Of a stretch of 64,000 nucleotides of DNA, positions 46,224-54,140 are shown piece by piece. Position 1 is the stretch's first letter, and every line of letters starts with the position of its first letter. The position numbers were made by a program, and so were the translations under genes. The notes beneath the pieces were generated by a model that saw only the letters and a list, made by a program, of their open reading frames with translations, was not told where the DNA came from and did no database searches. Source of the DNA: an uncultured Ferrimonas sp. (GTDB lineage Bacteria; Pseudomonadota; Gammaproteobacteria; Enterobacterales; Shewanellaceae); the NCBI RefSeq assembly GCF_947489035.1, contig NZ_CANLCI010000007.1, positions 1-64,000 on the forward strand. The letters are read 5' to 3'.

Positions 46224-48566
46224 ATGACATTAGAGCGTACTGATCACGTCGTCATACCGGTACTGCCACTTCGTGATGTGGTGGTTTACCCTCATATGGT
46301 GATCCCGCTGTTTGTCGGCCGACAGAAGTCGATAAGCTGTCTAGAAGCGGCGATGGAGCAAGACAAGCAGATTTTGCTGGTAGCGCAACGTGAAGCGGAT
46401 CAAGACGATCCCCAAGAAGACGATATCTACCACGTCGGCACTATCGCCTCGATTTTGCAACTGCTGAAACTGCCTGATGGCACCGTTAAGGTGCTGGTGG
46501 AAGGTGGTCAACGGGCCAAGGTTCGTCAGTTTACCGATAACGATCCCTTCTTTGTGGCTGAAGCGGAATTCTTAGCCTCTAAACAGATCCCAGAGCGCGA
46601 AGAAGAGGTGCTAGTACGCACCGCCATCAGCCAGTTTGAAGGCTACATCAAGCTGAATAAAAAGATCCCGCCAGAGGTGCTCACCTCGCTCAATGGCATT
46701 GATGAGGCCGCGCGCCTTGCCGATACCATGGCGGCACACATGCCATTAAAGCTGACCGAGAAACAAGCCGTTGTAGAGATGGTTGATGTGTCAGAGCGGT
46801 TGGAATACCTGATGGCCACCATGGAGTCGGAGATCGACATTCTTCAAGTTGAGAAGAAGATCCGCACTCGGGTGAAGAAGCAGATGGAGAAAAGTCAGCG
46901 CGAGTATTACCTCAACGAGCAGATGAAGGCGATCCAGAAAGAGCTGGGTGAGCTGGATGATGCGCCGGATGAATTTGAAGCGCTGGCGATCAAGATTAAA
47001 GACGCCAAGATGCCAACGGAAGCGGAAGAGAAGGCCAGTGCTGAACTCAACAAGCTGAAGATGATGTCGCCAATGTCAGCGGAAGCAACCGTGGTACGCA
47101 GCTACGTTGACTGGATGATTGGTGTGCCTTGGGCGAAGCGTTCTAAGGTGAAAAAAGATTTGGCGATTGCCAGTGATGTGCTCGACTCCGATCACTTTGG
47201 TCTTGAAAAGGTCAAAGAGCGGATCTTGGAATACCTTGCAGTGCAATCGCGAGTGCGCCAGTTGAAAGGGCCAATCCTTTGTTTAGTTGGGCCACCTGGG
47301 GTGGGTAAAACCTCGCTAGGGCAGTCCATCGCCAAGGCAACTGGGCGTAAATACGTGCGGATGGCATTGGGCGGCGTACGCGACGAAGCCGAGATCCGTG
47401 GCCATCGCCGTACCTACATTGGTTCAATGCCAGGTAAGTTGATCCAGAAAATGAGCAAGGTCGGGGTGAAGAACCCACTGTTCCTGCTTGATGAGATCGA
47501 CAAAATGAGTTCTGACATGCGTGGCGATCCGGCCTCGGCCTTATTGGAAGTGTTGGACCCAGAGCAAAACAACGCCTTTAACGATCACTACCTCGAGGTC
47601 GATTACGATCTGTCTGATGTGATGTTTGTGGCCACGTCGAACTCGATGAACATCCCTGGGCCACTGCTGGATCGGATGGAGGTGATTCGCCTTTCCGGTT
47701 ACACCGAAGATGAGAAACTCAACATCTGTAAGCAGCATCTACTGGACAAGCAGATCAAGCGTAATGGCTTAAAAACCGGCGAGCTGGTGGTGGAGGATTC
47801 CGCCATTATCGGCATCATTCGTTATTACACTCGTGAAGCTGGGGTACGAAGCCTGGAACGCGAAGTATCGAAGATTTGCCGCAAAGCGGTGAAAAAGTTG
47901 CTATTAAAACAAGCCACCAAGCCGGTGATTGTGGATGGCGATAATCTGCACGAATATTTAGGCGTGCAGCGTTTCGACTACGGCAAAGCGGAAGAGAGTA
48001 ATCAGGTTGGCCAAGTAACTGGGCTGGCGTGGACTGAAGTGGGCGGCGAACTGTTGACCATTGAAACCACCTCGGTGCCGGGCAAAGGCAAGCTGGCTTA
48101 CACGGGATCGCTTGGTGATGTGATGCAAGAGTCGATTCAAGCGGCGATGACGGTGGTGCGTGCTCGCGCTGAAAAACTGCGCATCAATGCCGACTTTTAC
48201 GAGAAGCGCGACATTCACGTGCACGTGCCTGAAGGGGCCACGCCGAAGGATGGGCCGTCGGCAGGCATCGCCATGTGTACTGCGTTGGTGTCCTCGCTTA
48301 CCGGCAACCCAGTGCGTGCTGATGTCGCGATGACCGGTGAAATTACCCTACGCGGTGAAGTGTTGCCTATCGGCGGTTTGAAAGAAAAACTGTTAGCGGC
48401 ACACCGTGGTGGCATCAAACGTGTGCTTATTCCAAAAGAAAATGAGCGCGATTTGAAGGAGATCCCAGATAACGTGAAGGCGGATCTAGAGATTTTACCG
48501 GTTCGTTGGATTGATGAAGTTTTGTCACTGGCGTTGCAAGATGCACCAACTGGCGTAAGTAGTTAA
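46224..48566 (+). CDS. lon: ATP-dependent protease La (Lon)
   Basis: A 780-residue homohexameric protease with the N-terminal LON substrate domain ([21 protein letters not shown]), AAA+ domain (Walker [16 protein letters not shown], Walker [11 protein letters not shown]) and protease domain with the Ser-Lys dyad ([11 protein letters not shown] and [13 protein letters not shown]). It degrades misfolded and regulatory proteins. AAAAGGAATCGAGCG precedes the ATG. A sigma-32 promoter lies upstream and a terminator follows. Confidence 0.97.
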   Translation: MTLERTDHVVIPVLPLRDVVVYPHMVIPLFVGRQKSISCLEAAMEQDKQILLVAQREADQDDPQEDDIYHVGTIASILQLLKLPDGTVKVLVEGGQRAKVRQFTDNDPFFVAEAEFLASKQIPEREEEVLVRTAISQFEGYIKLNKKIPPEVLTSLNGIDEAARLADTMAAHMPLKLTEKQAVVEMVDVSERLEYLMATMESEIDILQVEKKIRTRVKKQMEKSQREYYLNEQMKAIQKELGELDDAPDEFEALAIKIKDAKMPTEAEEKASAELNKLKMMSPMSAEATVVRSYVDWMIGVPWAKRSKVKKDLAIASDVLDSDHFGLEKVKERILEYLAVQSRVRQLKGPILCLVGPPGVGKTSLGQSIAKATGRKYVRMALGGVRDEAEIRGHRRTYIGSMPGKLIQKMSKVGVKNPLFLLDEIDKMSSDMRGDPASALLEVLDPEQNNAFNDHYLEVDYDLSDVMFVATSNSMNIPGPLLDRMEVIRLSGYTEDEKLNICKQHLLDKQIKRNGLKTGELVVEDSAIIGIIRYYTREAGVRSLEREVSKICRKAVKKLLLKQATKPVIVDGDNLHEYLGVQRFDYGKAEESNQVGQVTGLAWTEVGGELLTIETTSVPGKGKLAYTGSLGDVMQESIQAAMTVVRARAEKLRINADFYEKRDIHVHVPEGATPKDGPSAGIAMCTALVSSLTGNPVRADVAMTGEITLRGEVLPIGGLKEKLLAAHRGGIKRVLIPKENERDLKEIPDNVKADLEILPVRWIDEVLSLALQDAPTGVSS

Positions 48567-48592
48567 TTCTAGAATTGTAATTTTTCCTTTTA

Positions 48593-48618
48593 AAATGCGC
48601 CTTTTAAGGCGCATTTTT
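48593..48618 (+). terminator. terminator after lon
   Basis: AAATGCGCC, TTTTAA loop, GGCGCATTT and T residues, 26 bp after the lon stop. Confidence 0.88.
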
Positions 48619-48759
48619 GCTTATTTTTAGCGAAAAAGGGGTTTTCAATGAAAAAATACGTGGTAGTGTAGTCATCGAAACTCAGAATGCGCTGGAAAGC
48701 CCAGCAGCACTGGGTTTTAGCCGTATCCAAATAAATGGAATTAGCAGTCTGGCAGGTGC

Positions 48760-48788
48760 TTGAACTTGTAATTCAGGCTTGATATAAA
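48760..48788 (+). promoter_or_regulatory. probable hupB promoter
   Basis: TTGAAC (48760-48765), 17 bp, TATAAA (48783-48788), about 68 bp before hupB. Spacing is optimal and the downstream leader carries AAGGGGATGAA before the ATG. Confidence 0.75.
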
Positions 48789-48856
48789 ACCCACCGCAGA
48801 CCGCGCTGAAACATGGATTTCACGGCGGCGCGAATAATAGAATTCAAGGGGATGAA

Positions 48857-49129
48857 ATGAACAAATCTCAACTGATCGATCAAATTGCTTCTGGTGCTGA
48901 TATCTCTAAAGCGGCTGCTGGCCGTGCACTGGACTCTTTCATCGACTCTATCACCGAGTCTCTGAAAAGCGGCGACAAAATCTCTCTGGTAGGTTTCGGT
49001 ACTTTTGAAGTACGTGAACGTGCAGAGCGTACTGGCCGTAACCCACAGACCGGTAAAGAGATCAAGATCGCAGCAGCGAAGATCCCTGCTTTTAAAGCCG
49101 GTAAAGCGCTGAAAGACGCAGTAAACTAA
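48857..49129 (+). CDS. hupB: DNA-binding protein HU-beta
   Basis: A 90-residue nucleoid protein. The arm signature [21 protein letters not shown] and the start [11 protein letters not shown] are typical of HU. It bends and condenses DNA as a dimer and acts in replication and recombination. The gene follows lon as in E. coli, with its own promoter and two terminators behind it. High codon bias suggests strong expression. Confidence 0.97.
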   Translation: MNKSQLIDQIASGADISKAAAGRALDSFIDSITESLKSGDKISLVGFGTFEVRERAERTGRNPQTGKEIKIAAAKIPAFKAGKALKDAVN

Positions 49130-49146
49130 AAATCAGTTTATCGTCT

Positions 49147-49175
49147 AACGCTCAAGTCACGGCTTGGGCGTTGTT
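49147..49175 (+). terminator. terminator after hupB
   Basis: AACGCTCAAG pairs with CTTGGGCGTT around TCACGG with one wobble, followed by GTTATTTT. It lies 17 bp after the stop. Confidence 0.75.
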
Positions 49176-49212
49176 ATTTTGGCGACGTGGCATTGCTAAT
49201 TCGTCAGAGATA

Positions 49213-49242
49213 AAAAGCGCATCCGTTGGTGGTGCGCTTTTT
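49213..49242 (+). terminator. second terminator-like hairpin before ppiD
   Basis: AAAAGCGCA and TGCGCTTTT arms with a T-run, between the hupB terminator and ppiD. Two hairpins in tandem isolate hupB from ppiD. Confidence 0.8.
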
Positions 49243-49282
49243 TGCGTTAATTTTGACCATATAATTAAAAAAGAGAAGGCAG

Positions 49283-51148
49283 ATGCTTGAGAAGATCCGC
49301 GAAGGCTCGCAAGGCGTAGCTGCGAAGATCATCCTCAGTTTGGTGATCCTGTCGTTCGCCCTGACCGGCGTATACAGCTACCTGGGTTCGAACACCGACC
49401 AAGTGGCGGCGATAGTTAATGGCGAAGAGATCAGCCGCTACGATCTGGATAAAGCCTTCCAGAGCGAGCAAAACCGTATGCGCGGTCAACTGGGTGAGAT
49501 GTTTGACACCCTGATGGCTGACGCAACCTACATGGATAACATGCGTCAAACCGTGTTGGACCGCCTAGTGGCTGAGCGTTTGCTTGACCAAAAGGTGAAA
49601 GCGATGGGGCTGCGCGTGTCTGACGCTCAGATCCAGCAAGCGCTGCTGGCCATGCCAGAGTTTCAGGTTGACGGTAAGTTTGATAACGAACGCTACCAAG
49701 CGGTGCTGCGTCAAAACAACCTCAGTGGCAACCAGATCCGTGACATCATGCGTGGTGACATGGCACGTCAGCAGTTGCTTGTGGGCTTGTTGGGTACGGA
49801 ATTTGCTACCGCAGCGGATGCTAAGAGCATTGCGCAATTGCAGCAGCAAACTCGCGACGTCCGCGTTGCGACCGTAACGGCAGAGCAGTTCAGCGCAGAC
49901 GTAACCGTAGACGACGCTGCCATTGAAGCTTACTACAACGGTAATGCCGCGCTGTTTGTGCAGCCAGAGCAGGTGCAGTTGGAATACGTTGAGCTGAATG
50001 TGGCTGATTTAGGCCAAGGCATCGACATTGATGAGCAAGCCGCTCGCGATTATTACGCGGAAAACGGCCAAGCTTACAGCATGCCAGAGCGCCGTTTGGC
50101 TGCCCACATGCTGTTCAGTGGTGACGACGCCAAAGCGCGTGCTGATGCGGCACTGGCGCGGGTTAACGCCGGTGAAGCCTTTGCCGATGTGGCCAAAGAT
50201 GCGTCTGACGATTCCTTTACCGCTGAAAATGGCGGTGAATTGGATTGGATGACCCGTGGCACCATGGAAGCGCAGTTTGACGAAGCCCTGTTCGCTTTAG
50301 AGCAAGGTGGTGTGTCAGCGGTATTTGAGAGCGAGTACGGTTACCAAATCGTGCAAGCGAAGCAAGTGGAAGCGCGTACCCAGCGTCCATTTGAAGAGAT
50401 CCGTGGCGAAATCGAACAGGCCTTAAGCAAAAACAGTGCGCAGCAAGAGTTCTACCAATTGCAGCAGCAGTTGGCTGACGTCAGCTTCGAAGTGCCGGAT
50501 TCACTGCAAGAGACTGCCGATGCCATCGGTGGCGAAGTGAAGACCAGCCCACTGTTTGATCGCGTTTCTGCCCCTGCTCCGCTGAATAACCCGCGCTTGT
50601 TGGCGGCGGCGTTCTCCGATTCTGTTGTACTGGATCAGATGAATTCCGACGTGATCGAAGTGGGTACCAGCCACCTGATTGTGGTTCGTGCGAAAGAGTA
50701 CAAGGCCGCTGGCACCAAGCCATTGGCTGAAGTGCGCGCTCAAATTGAAGCAACCTTGCTGCAACAGCAAGCTTCTGAGTTAGCACAGCAGCAAGCCGAT
50801 AAGCTGTTGGCGGATTGGCAAGCGGGCACTGCCCCTGCTGATATGATCACAGCCAAAGCGGTTAACCGCATGGGCAGCGCAGAACTGGATCGCACTTTGG
50901 TGCAAGAGCTGTTCAAGCTGGCGCAACCGGTTGATGGTGCCACCTTTGAATCGATTAAACTGGCCAATGGTGACATTGCGGTTGTCGCTCTGGATGCGGT
51001 AAACACCCCAGCCGAGTTGCAAGACTTGGATGCCATGCGTGCCCGTTTGGGGCAGCAGTTGGGTCAAGCCAGCTATCAAGCGTTGGTTGCGAGCCTGCGT
51101 GCAGAAGCTGAAGTGGTTTACCCACAGTTGGTTGACAGCGCCCAGTAA
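49283..51148 (+). CDS. ppiD: periplasmic folding chaperone PpiD
   Basis: A 621-residue membrane-anchored chaperone. One N-terminal helix (about residues 16-36) anchors it, followed by a SurA-like helical region (about 40-230) and a parvulin-type domain (about 264-355; RLAAHMLFSGDDAKARAD, GGELDWMTRGTMEAQFDEALFAL) and a long C-terminal domain. PpiD binds proteins leaving the Sec translocon. GAGAAGGCAG precedes the ATG, and a strong terminator follows. It is last of the tig-clpPX-lon-hupB-ppiD block. Confidence 0.95.
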   Translation: MLEKIREGSQGVAAKIILSLVILSFALTGVYSYLGSNTDQVAAIVNGEEISRYDLDKAFQSEQNRMRGQLGEMFDTLMADATYMDNMRQTVLDRLVAERLLDQKVKAMGLRVSDAQIQQALLAMPEFQVDGKFDNERYQAVLRQNNLSGNQIRDIMRGDMARQQLLVGLLGTEFATAADAKSIAQLQQQTRDVRVATVTAEQFSADVTVDDAAIEAYYNGNAALFVQPEQVQLEYVELNVADLGQGIDIDEQAARDYYAENGQAYSMPERRLAAHMLFSGDDAKARADAALARVNAGEAFADVAKDASDDSFTAENGGELDWMTRGTMEAQFDEALFALEQGGVSAVFESEYGYQIVQAKQVEARTQRPFEEIRGEIEQALSKNSAQQEFYQLQQQLADVSFEVPDSLQETADAIGGEVKTSPLFDRVSAPAPLNNPRLLAAAFSDSVVLDQMNSDVIEVGTSHLIVVRAKEYKAAGTKPLAEVRAQIEATLLQQQASELAQQQADKLLADWQAGTAPADMITAKAVNRMGSAELDRTLVQELFKLAQPVDGATFESIKLANGDIAVVALDAVNTPAELQDLDAMRARLGQQLGQASYQALVASLRAEAEVVYPQLVDSAQ

Positions 51149-51163
51149 GCGCGAACAGCCCAT

Positions 51164-51193
51164 AAAAAAAACCACCGCATGCGGTGGTTTTTT
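51164..51193 (+). terminator. bidirectional terminator after ppiD
   Basis: A perfect palindrome with ACCACCGC and GCGGTGGT arms around AT, flanked by A7 and T7. It lies between ppiD and the convergent DUF4136 gene. Confidence 0.93.
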
Positions 51194-51242
51194 TGTGTCT
51201 GCAGTCTTGTTATTTCACTGAGCAATAGGCTGGTGGCGTTGA

Positions 51243-51806
51243 TCAGTTCCCGCTCTGAGGTGGGAATTGCGCCAAAATCGCAGTGACCGTTTGCTGTATT
51301 CGGTCGCTTTTTTGCTGTGGTGTTTGGCGCTTCTTAACGTTGCTGGTGGCGCTGCCACGCCACACCAGTTGGCGACTGTCGGCATCAATCAAATCGATCA
51401 TTAAGGTGCCTTGCTGGTACTCACGGACACGGGTTTCAGTACCGAAACCTGCACTGAGCGGGTAATGCTGGTAGTAGGGATGGTAACCAAAGTTGCCGTA
51501 GAAGGTATCCACATCAATTTTGGTCTCTACTGAGGTGAGGGTATTTACCAGCAGATCGGCCCCTTCGGCACTAACCTGCGCCAGCCCTTGCTGCTGCAGT
51601 TGTGCCGTTACCGCGGCTCGGATCCGTTGTTCATTTAAGCCATCTTGTTGGTAGGGCGAAACGCCGTTGCTGTCGTCTGGGCTGATCCATGCCCAGCTGC
51701 GGTACTGATTAAAATCGACTTGGGTGCTGTAGTCGCTGTCGGTCGAGATAGAGGCGCAACCGCTTAAGCTCAGCGCCAAAGAGAGTAACAACACAGGTTT
51801 CATCAT
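51243..51806 (-). CDS. DUF4136 lipoprotein
   Basis: A 187-residue predicted lipoprotein. The signal peptide ends in a lipobox (LSLSGC, cysteine about residue 17), followed by a DUF4136 domain: FNQYRSWAWISP near the start and YQQGTLMIDLIDADSRQLVWRGSA near the middle. The role of this family is unknown; it is expected in the outer membrane or periplasm. ATG pairs at 51806 and 51803 are both possible, with GGAAACTT upstream; the open frame further upstream (51899) has no signal-peptide logic. Confidence 0.85.
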   Translation of the reverse strand: MMKPVLLLSLALSLSGCASISTDSDYSTQVDFNQYRSWAWISPDDSNGVSPYQQDGLNEQRIRAAVTAQLQQQGLAQVSAEGADLLVNTLTSVETKIDVDTFYGNFGYHPYYQHYPLSAGFGTETRVREYQQGTLMIDLIDADSRQLVWRGSATSNVKKRQTPQQKSDRIQQTVTAILAQFPPQSGN

Positions 51807-51978
51807 AAGTTTCCATAGGGCCGGGATGTTAATTAAGACCAAAGTCAGAAGCGATTGGTTCCAGTAGTAACCATAGCGGGTTGCCATTGGGCAGAGCAAA
51901 CCGCGTGATTACGGCGGTTTGCTGCTACTGGCGAGAGGATTCTTCGTTATGTGAGGGCGGGTTTGTGTCGAGTGAAAA

Positions 51979-52689
51979 TTAGCGCGGATTATTGTTGTCG
52001 AGCAGCTGCTTAAGCTGCGAATGCAACCGTGCCTGTACCGGCTCTCGCACTTCCAGTCGATGGTTTAAGGTGCTGCCTGCGCTGGTCTCTTCGGTGATCA
52101 GCAGTTCAAATTCGCTGTTGTTGGGCTCCCACGCAATTTGCAGCCGGCTGTGGTAGTGGCTACCGGCTTGAGGGTGGAAGTGAAACTGCTGCAAAAAAGG
52201 CACTTGATAACGGCTTTGCTGCGGCAGCGGTTCCAGCTCGGTGTGATCCAATTGATAGCCCAACTCTTGCATCAGCGCGAACACCTGTTGTTGCTCTTCG
52301 GTGGCGACGATCTCGATGGCATCAGTGTCTTGTGGATCCGGTGCTAGTGGGATATCCAGTTCCGTTTGCAGCCAAGTGGACACGCCGCCGAGTGACAGCG
52401 GGGTGAAATCCGGCAGTGACAGTTGCACCGGCAGCCGTTGTTCGCTGTTGGCGTCAATTCGCAACTGCTCAGCAATCACGCAGTGGGCTATCTGCACTGG
52501 CGGCTGAGATTGTGCTTGGGTCCACACCGAAAACTTAACCGCATCCACCTTGGCGGCGCGGTTGCCGCCGTTGATCTGTACCTTGGCGTGCAATGGCTCC
52601 CCAGGCTGGTGCTGCTGTTGTTCAAGCAAGGTGTCAACCCGAGTGCCATTGATGCCGATGGTCGACATCACTTTTCCAATCCAAGACAC
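51979..52689 (-). CDS. sporulation-control protein Spo0M-like (arrestin-type fold)
   Basis: About 236 residues of the Spo0M family, first known from Bacillus but also common in non-sporulating gammaproteobacteria. The typical opening is present (SWIGKVMSTIGINGTRVDTLLEQQQ-like, with HAKVQINGG), as is the LPDFTPLSLGGVSTWLQTELDI segment. GTG at 52689 preceded by AGAGGTG is chosen; the upstream frame reaches 52797 without a credible start. No helix or signal peptide. The cellular role here is unknown. It is divergent from yciH. Confidence 0.82.
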   Translation of the reverse strand: MSWIGKVMSTIGINGTRVDTLLEQQQHQPGEPLHAKVQINGGNRAAKVDAVKFSVWTQAQSQPPVQIAHCVIAEQLRIDANSEQRLPVQLSLPDFTPLSLGGVSTWLQTELDIPLAPDPQDTDAIEIVATEEQQQVFALMQELGYQLDHTELEPLPQQSRYQVPFLQQFHFHPQAGSHYHSRLQIAWEPNNSEFELLITEETSAGSTLNHRLEVREPVQARLHSQLKQLLDNNNPR

Positions 52690-52773
52690 ATTACACCTCT
52701 GTTTGATGACGCTGGAGCAGGGGCGTTGATCTGATACAATCAAGCCCATTCTCAAAGTTAATTGCAGCACTTT

Positions 52774-53103
52774 ATGATTTCCGACAACAACTCGCAACTA
52801 GTCTATAGCACTGATTCTGGTCGTATTGATCAGCCCAAGACGGTGGATGAAGCGCCGCAAGGGGATGGCATTGTGCGGATTAAAATGGATCGCAAAGGCC
52901 GTAAAGGCAAAGGCGCAATGGTGATCACCGGCCTAGGCTTAGAAGCCAAAGCGTTGAAGACGCTGGCGCAAGAGCTCAAGAAGAAGATGGGCTGCGGTGG
53001 GGCGGTAAAAGGATTTGATATTGAGATCCAAGGTGATGACCGCGATAAATTAAAAACCTTGCTAGAGCAGCGCACCTACAAGGTGAAATTAGCCGGAGGC
53101 TAA
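52774..53103 (+). CDS. yciH: translation initiation factor-like protein YciH (SUI1 family)
   Basis: A 109-residue protein with a SUI1/eIF1 domain: VRIKMDRKGRKGKGAMVITGL and KKKMGCGGAVKGFDIEIQGD are the diagnostic parts. In bacteria YciH affects fidelity of start-site selection and stress responses, but is not essential. ATG at 52774 is chosen over TTG 52762; the ribosome site is weak. yqgE begins 2 bp after it, so it is likely cotranscribed with yqgE and ruvX. Confidence 0.9.
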   Translation: MISDNNSQLVYSTDSGRIDQPKTVDEAPQGDGIVRIKMDRKGRKGKGAMVITGLGLEAKALKTLAQELKKKMGCGGAVKGFDIEIQGDDRDKLKTLLEQRTYKVKLAGG

Positions 53104-53105
53104 CC

Positions 53106-53669
53106 ATGCAACGCTTTGAGCACCATCTGTTGATCGCCATGCCGTCATTGCAAGATCCCTATTTTAATCGTTCGGTTACCTATATCTGTGAGCACAATGA
53201 CGACGGTGCCATGGGGCTGATCATCAATCAGCCGGTGGATATCTCGCTGGAACAATTGTTGGTGACCTTAGCGTTAAAGCCTGAAGGTTTTACCGTACCG
53301 ACGGGCAGCAACAACCAAGTGATGATGGGTGGGCCGGTGAACAGCGAACGTGGCTTTGTGCTGCATTCGCCAATCGCCGGGCTCGCCAATAGCCACCAAT
53401 TTAGTGAGGAGATCATGCTGACCTCGTCGCGGGATGTGCTGGATCTGCTTGGTTCCGAACGGCAACCACAACAGTATTTGGTGGCGCTGGGGTATGCTGG
53501 TTGGGCTGCCGGGCAGTTAGAACAAGAGATAGCCGATAACTCTTGGTTAACCATCCCCGCCGAGTCGGAATTGATTTTTAACGTGGCCCCTGAGCAGTTG
53601 TGGCAGCAAGCCACGGCGCGTTTAGGGATCGACGTATGGCAACTTTCTAATGATGTAGGGCACGCATGA
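53106..53669 (+). CDS. yqgE: UPF0301 family protein YqgE
   Basis: A 187-residue protein of the YqgE/AlgH family. The motif [22 protein letters not shown] at the start and [10 protein letters not shown] and MMGGPVN in the middle are diagnostic. Its function is not established. It overlaps ruvX by 4 bp (ATGA), the same arrangement as yqgE-yqgF elsewhere, and is preceded by GGAGGCTAACC, a strong ribosome site. Confidence 0.92.
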   Translation: MQRFEHHLLIAMPSLQDPYFNRSVTYICEHNDDGAMGLIINQPVDISLEQLLVTLALKPEGFTVPTGSNNQVMMGGPVNSERGFVLHSPIAGLANSHQFSEEIMLTSSRDVLDLLGSERQPQQYLVALGYAGWAAGQLEQEIADNSWLTIPAESELIFNVAPEQLWQQATARLGIDVWQLSNDVGHA

Positions 53670-54085
53670 GCACCGTATTAGGGTTTGATTTTGGCACCAA
53701 AAGCATTGGTGTGGCAGTAGGGCAAAGCATCACTGGCACCTCCCGCCCACTGGTTGGCATTAAGGCCCGTGATGGGATCCCCAATTGGGATCAAATTGCC
53801 GCCTTGGTTAAAGAGTGGCAACCAGACAAATTGGTGGTGGGTCTGCCGCTGAATATGGATGGCAGCGAGCAAGAGGTGACGCGGTTAGCGAAGAAGTTTG
53901 CCGGCCGTTTGTTTGGTCGTTACGGCATCGAAACGATCACCCACGATGAACGGCTAACAACCGTTGATGCCAAGGCGGATCTGTTTGCCCGTGGCGGCTA
54001 TAAGGCGCTCAGCAAGGGCGCGGTGGATGCCCAGTCGGCCGCTGTGATTGTAGAAAGTTACTTTGAGTCGCAATACGGTCAGTAA
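53666..54085 (+). CDS. ruvX: Holliday-junction resolvase-like protein RuvX/YqgF
   Basis: A 139-residue RNase H-fold protein. Motifs [31 protein letters not shown] and [14 protein letters not shown], plus the final [13 protein letters not shown] carry the acidic residues of the family. It acts in processing of the 5' end of pre-16S rRNA in E. coli and is a putative resolvase. It begins inside the yqgE stop region (ATGA overlap). A terminator follows. Confidence 0.93.
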   Translation: MSTVLGFDFGTKSIGVAVGQSITGTSRPLVGIKARDGIPNWDQIAALVKEWQPDKLVVGLPLNMDGSEQEVTRLAKKFAGRLFGRYGIETITHDERLTTVDAKADLFARGGYKALSKGAVDAQSAAVIVESYFESQYGQ

Positions 54086-54101
54086 AGCCGATTGGCAACC
54101 A

Positions 54102-54133
54102 AAAAACGGGGAAGCATAGGCTCCCCGTTTTTT
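54102..54133 (+). terminator. terminator after ruvX
   Basis: AAAAACGGGGA pairs with TCCCCGTTTTT around AGCATAGGC. It stands between ruvX and the convergent EAL gene and may act in both directions. Confidence 0.9.
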
Positions 54134-54140
54134 ATTGCTG

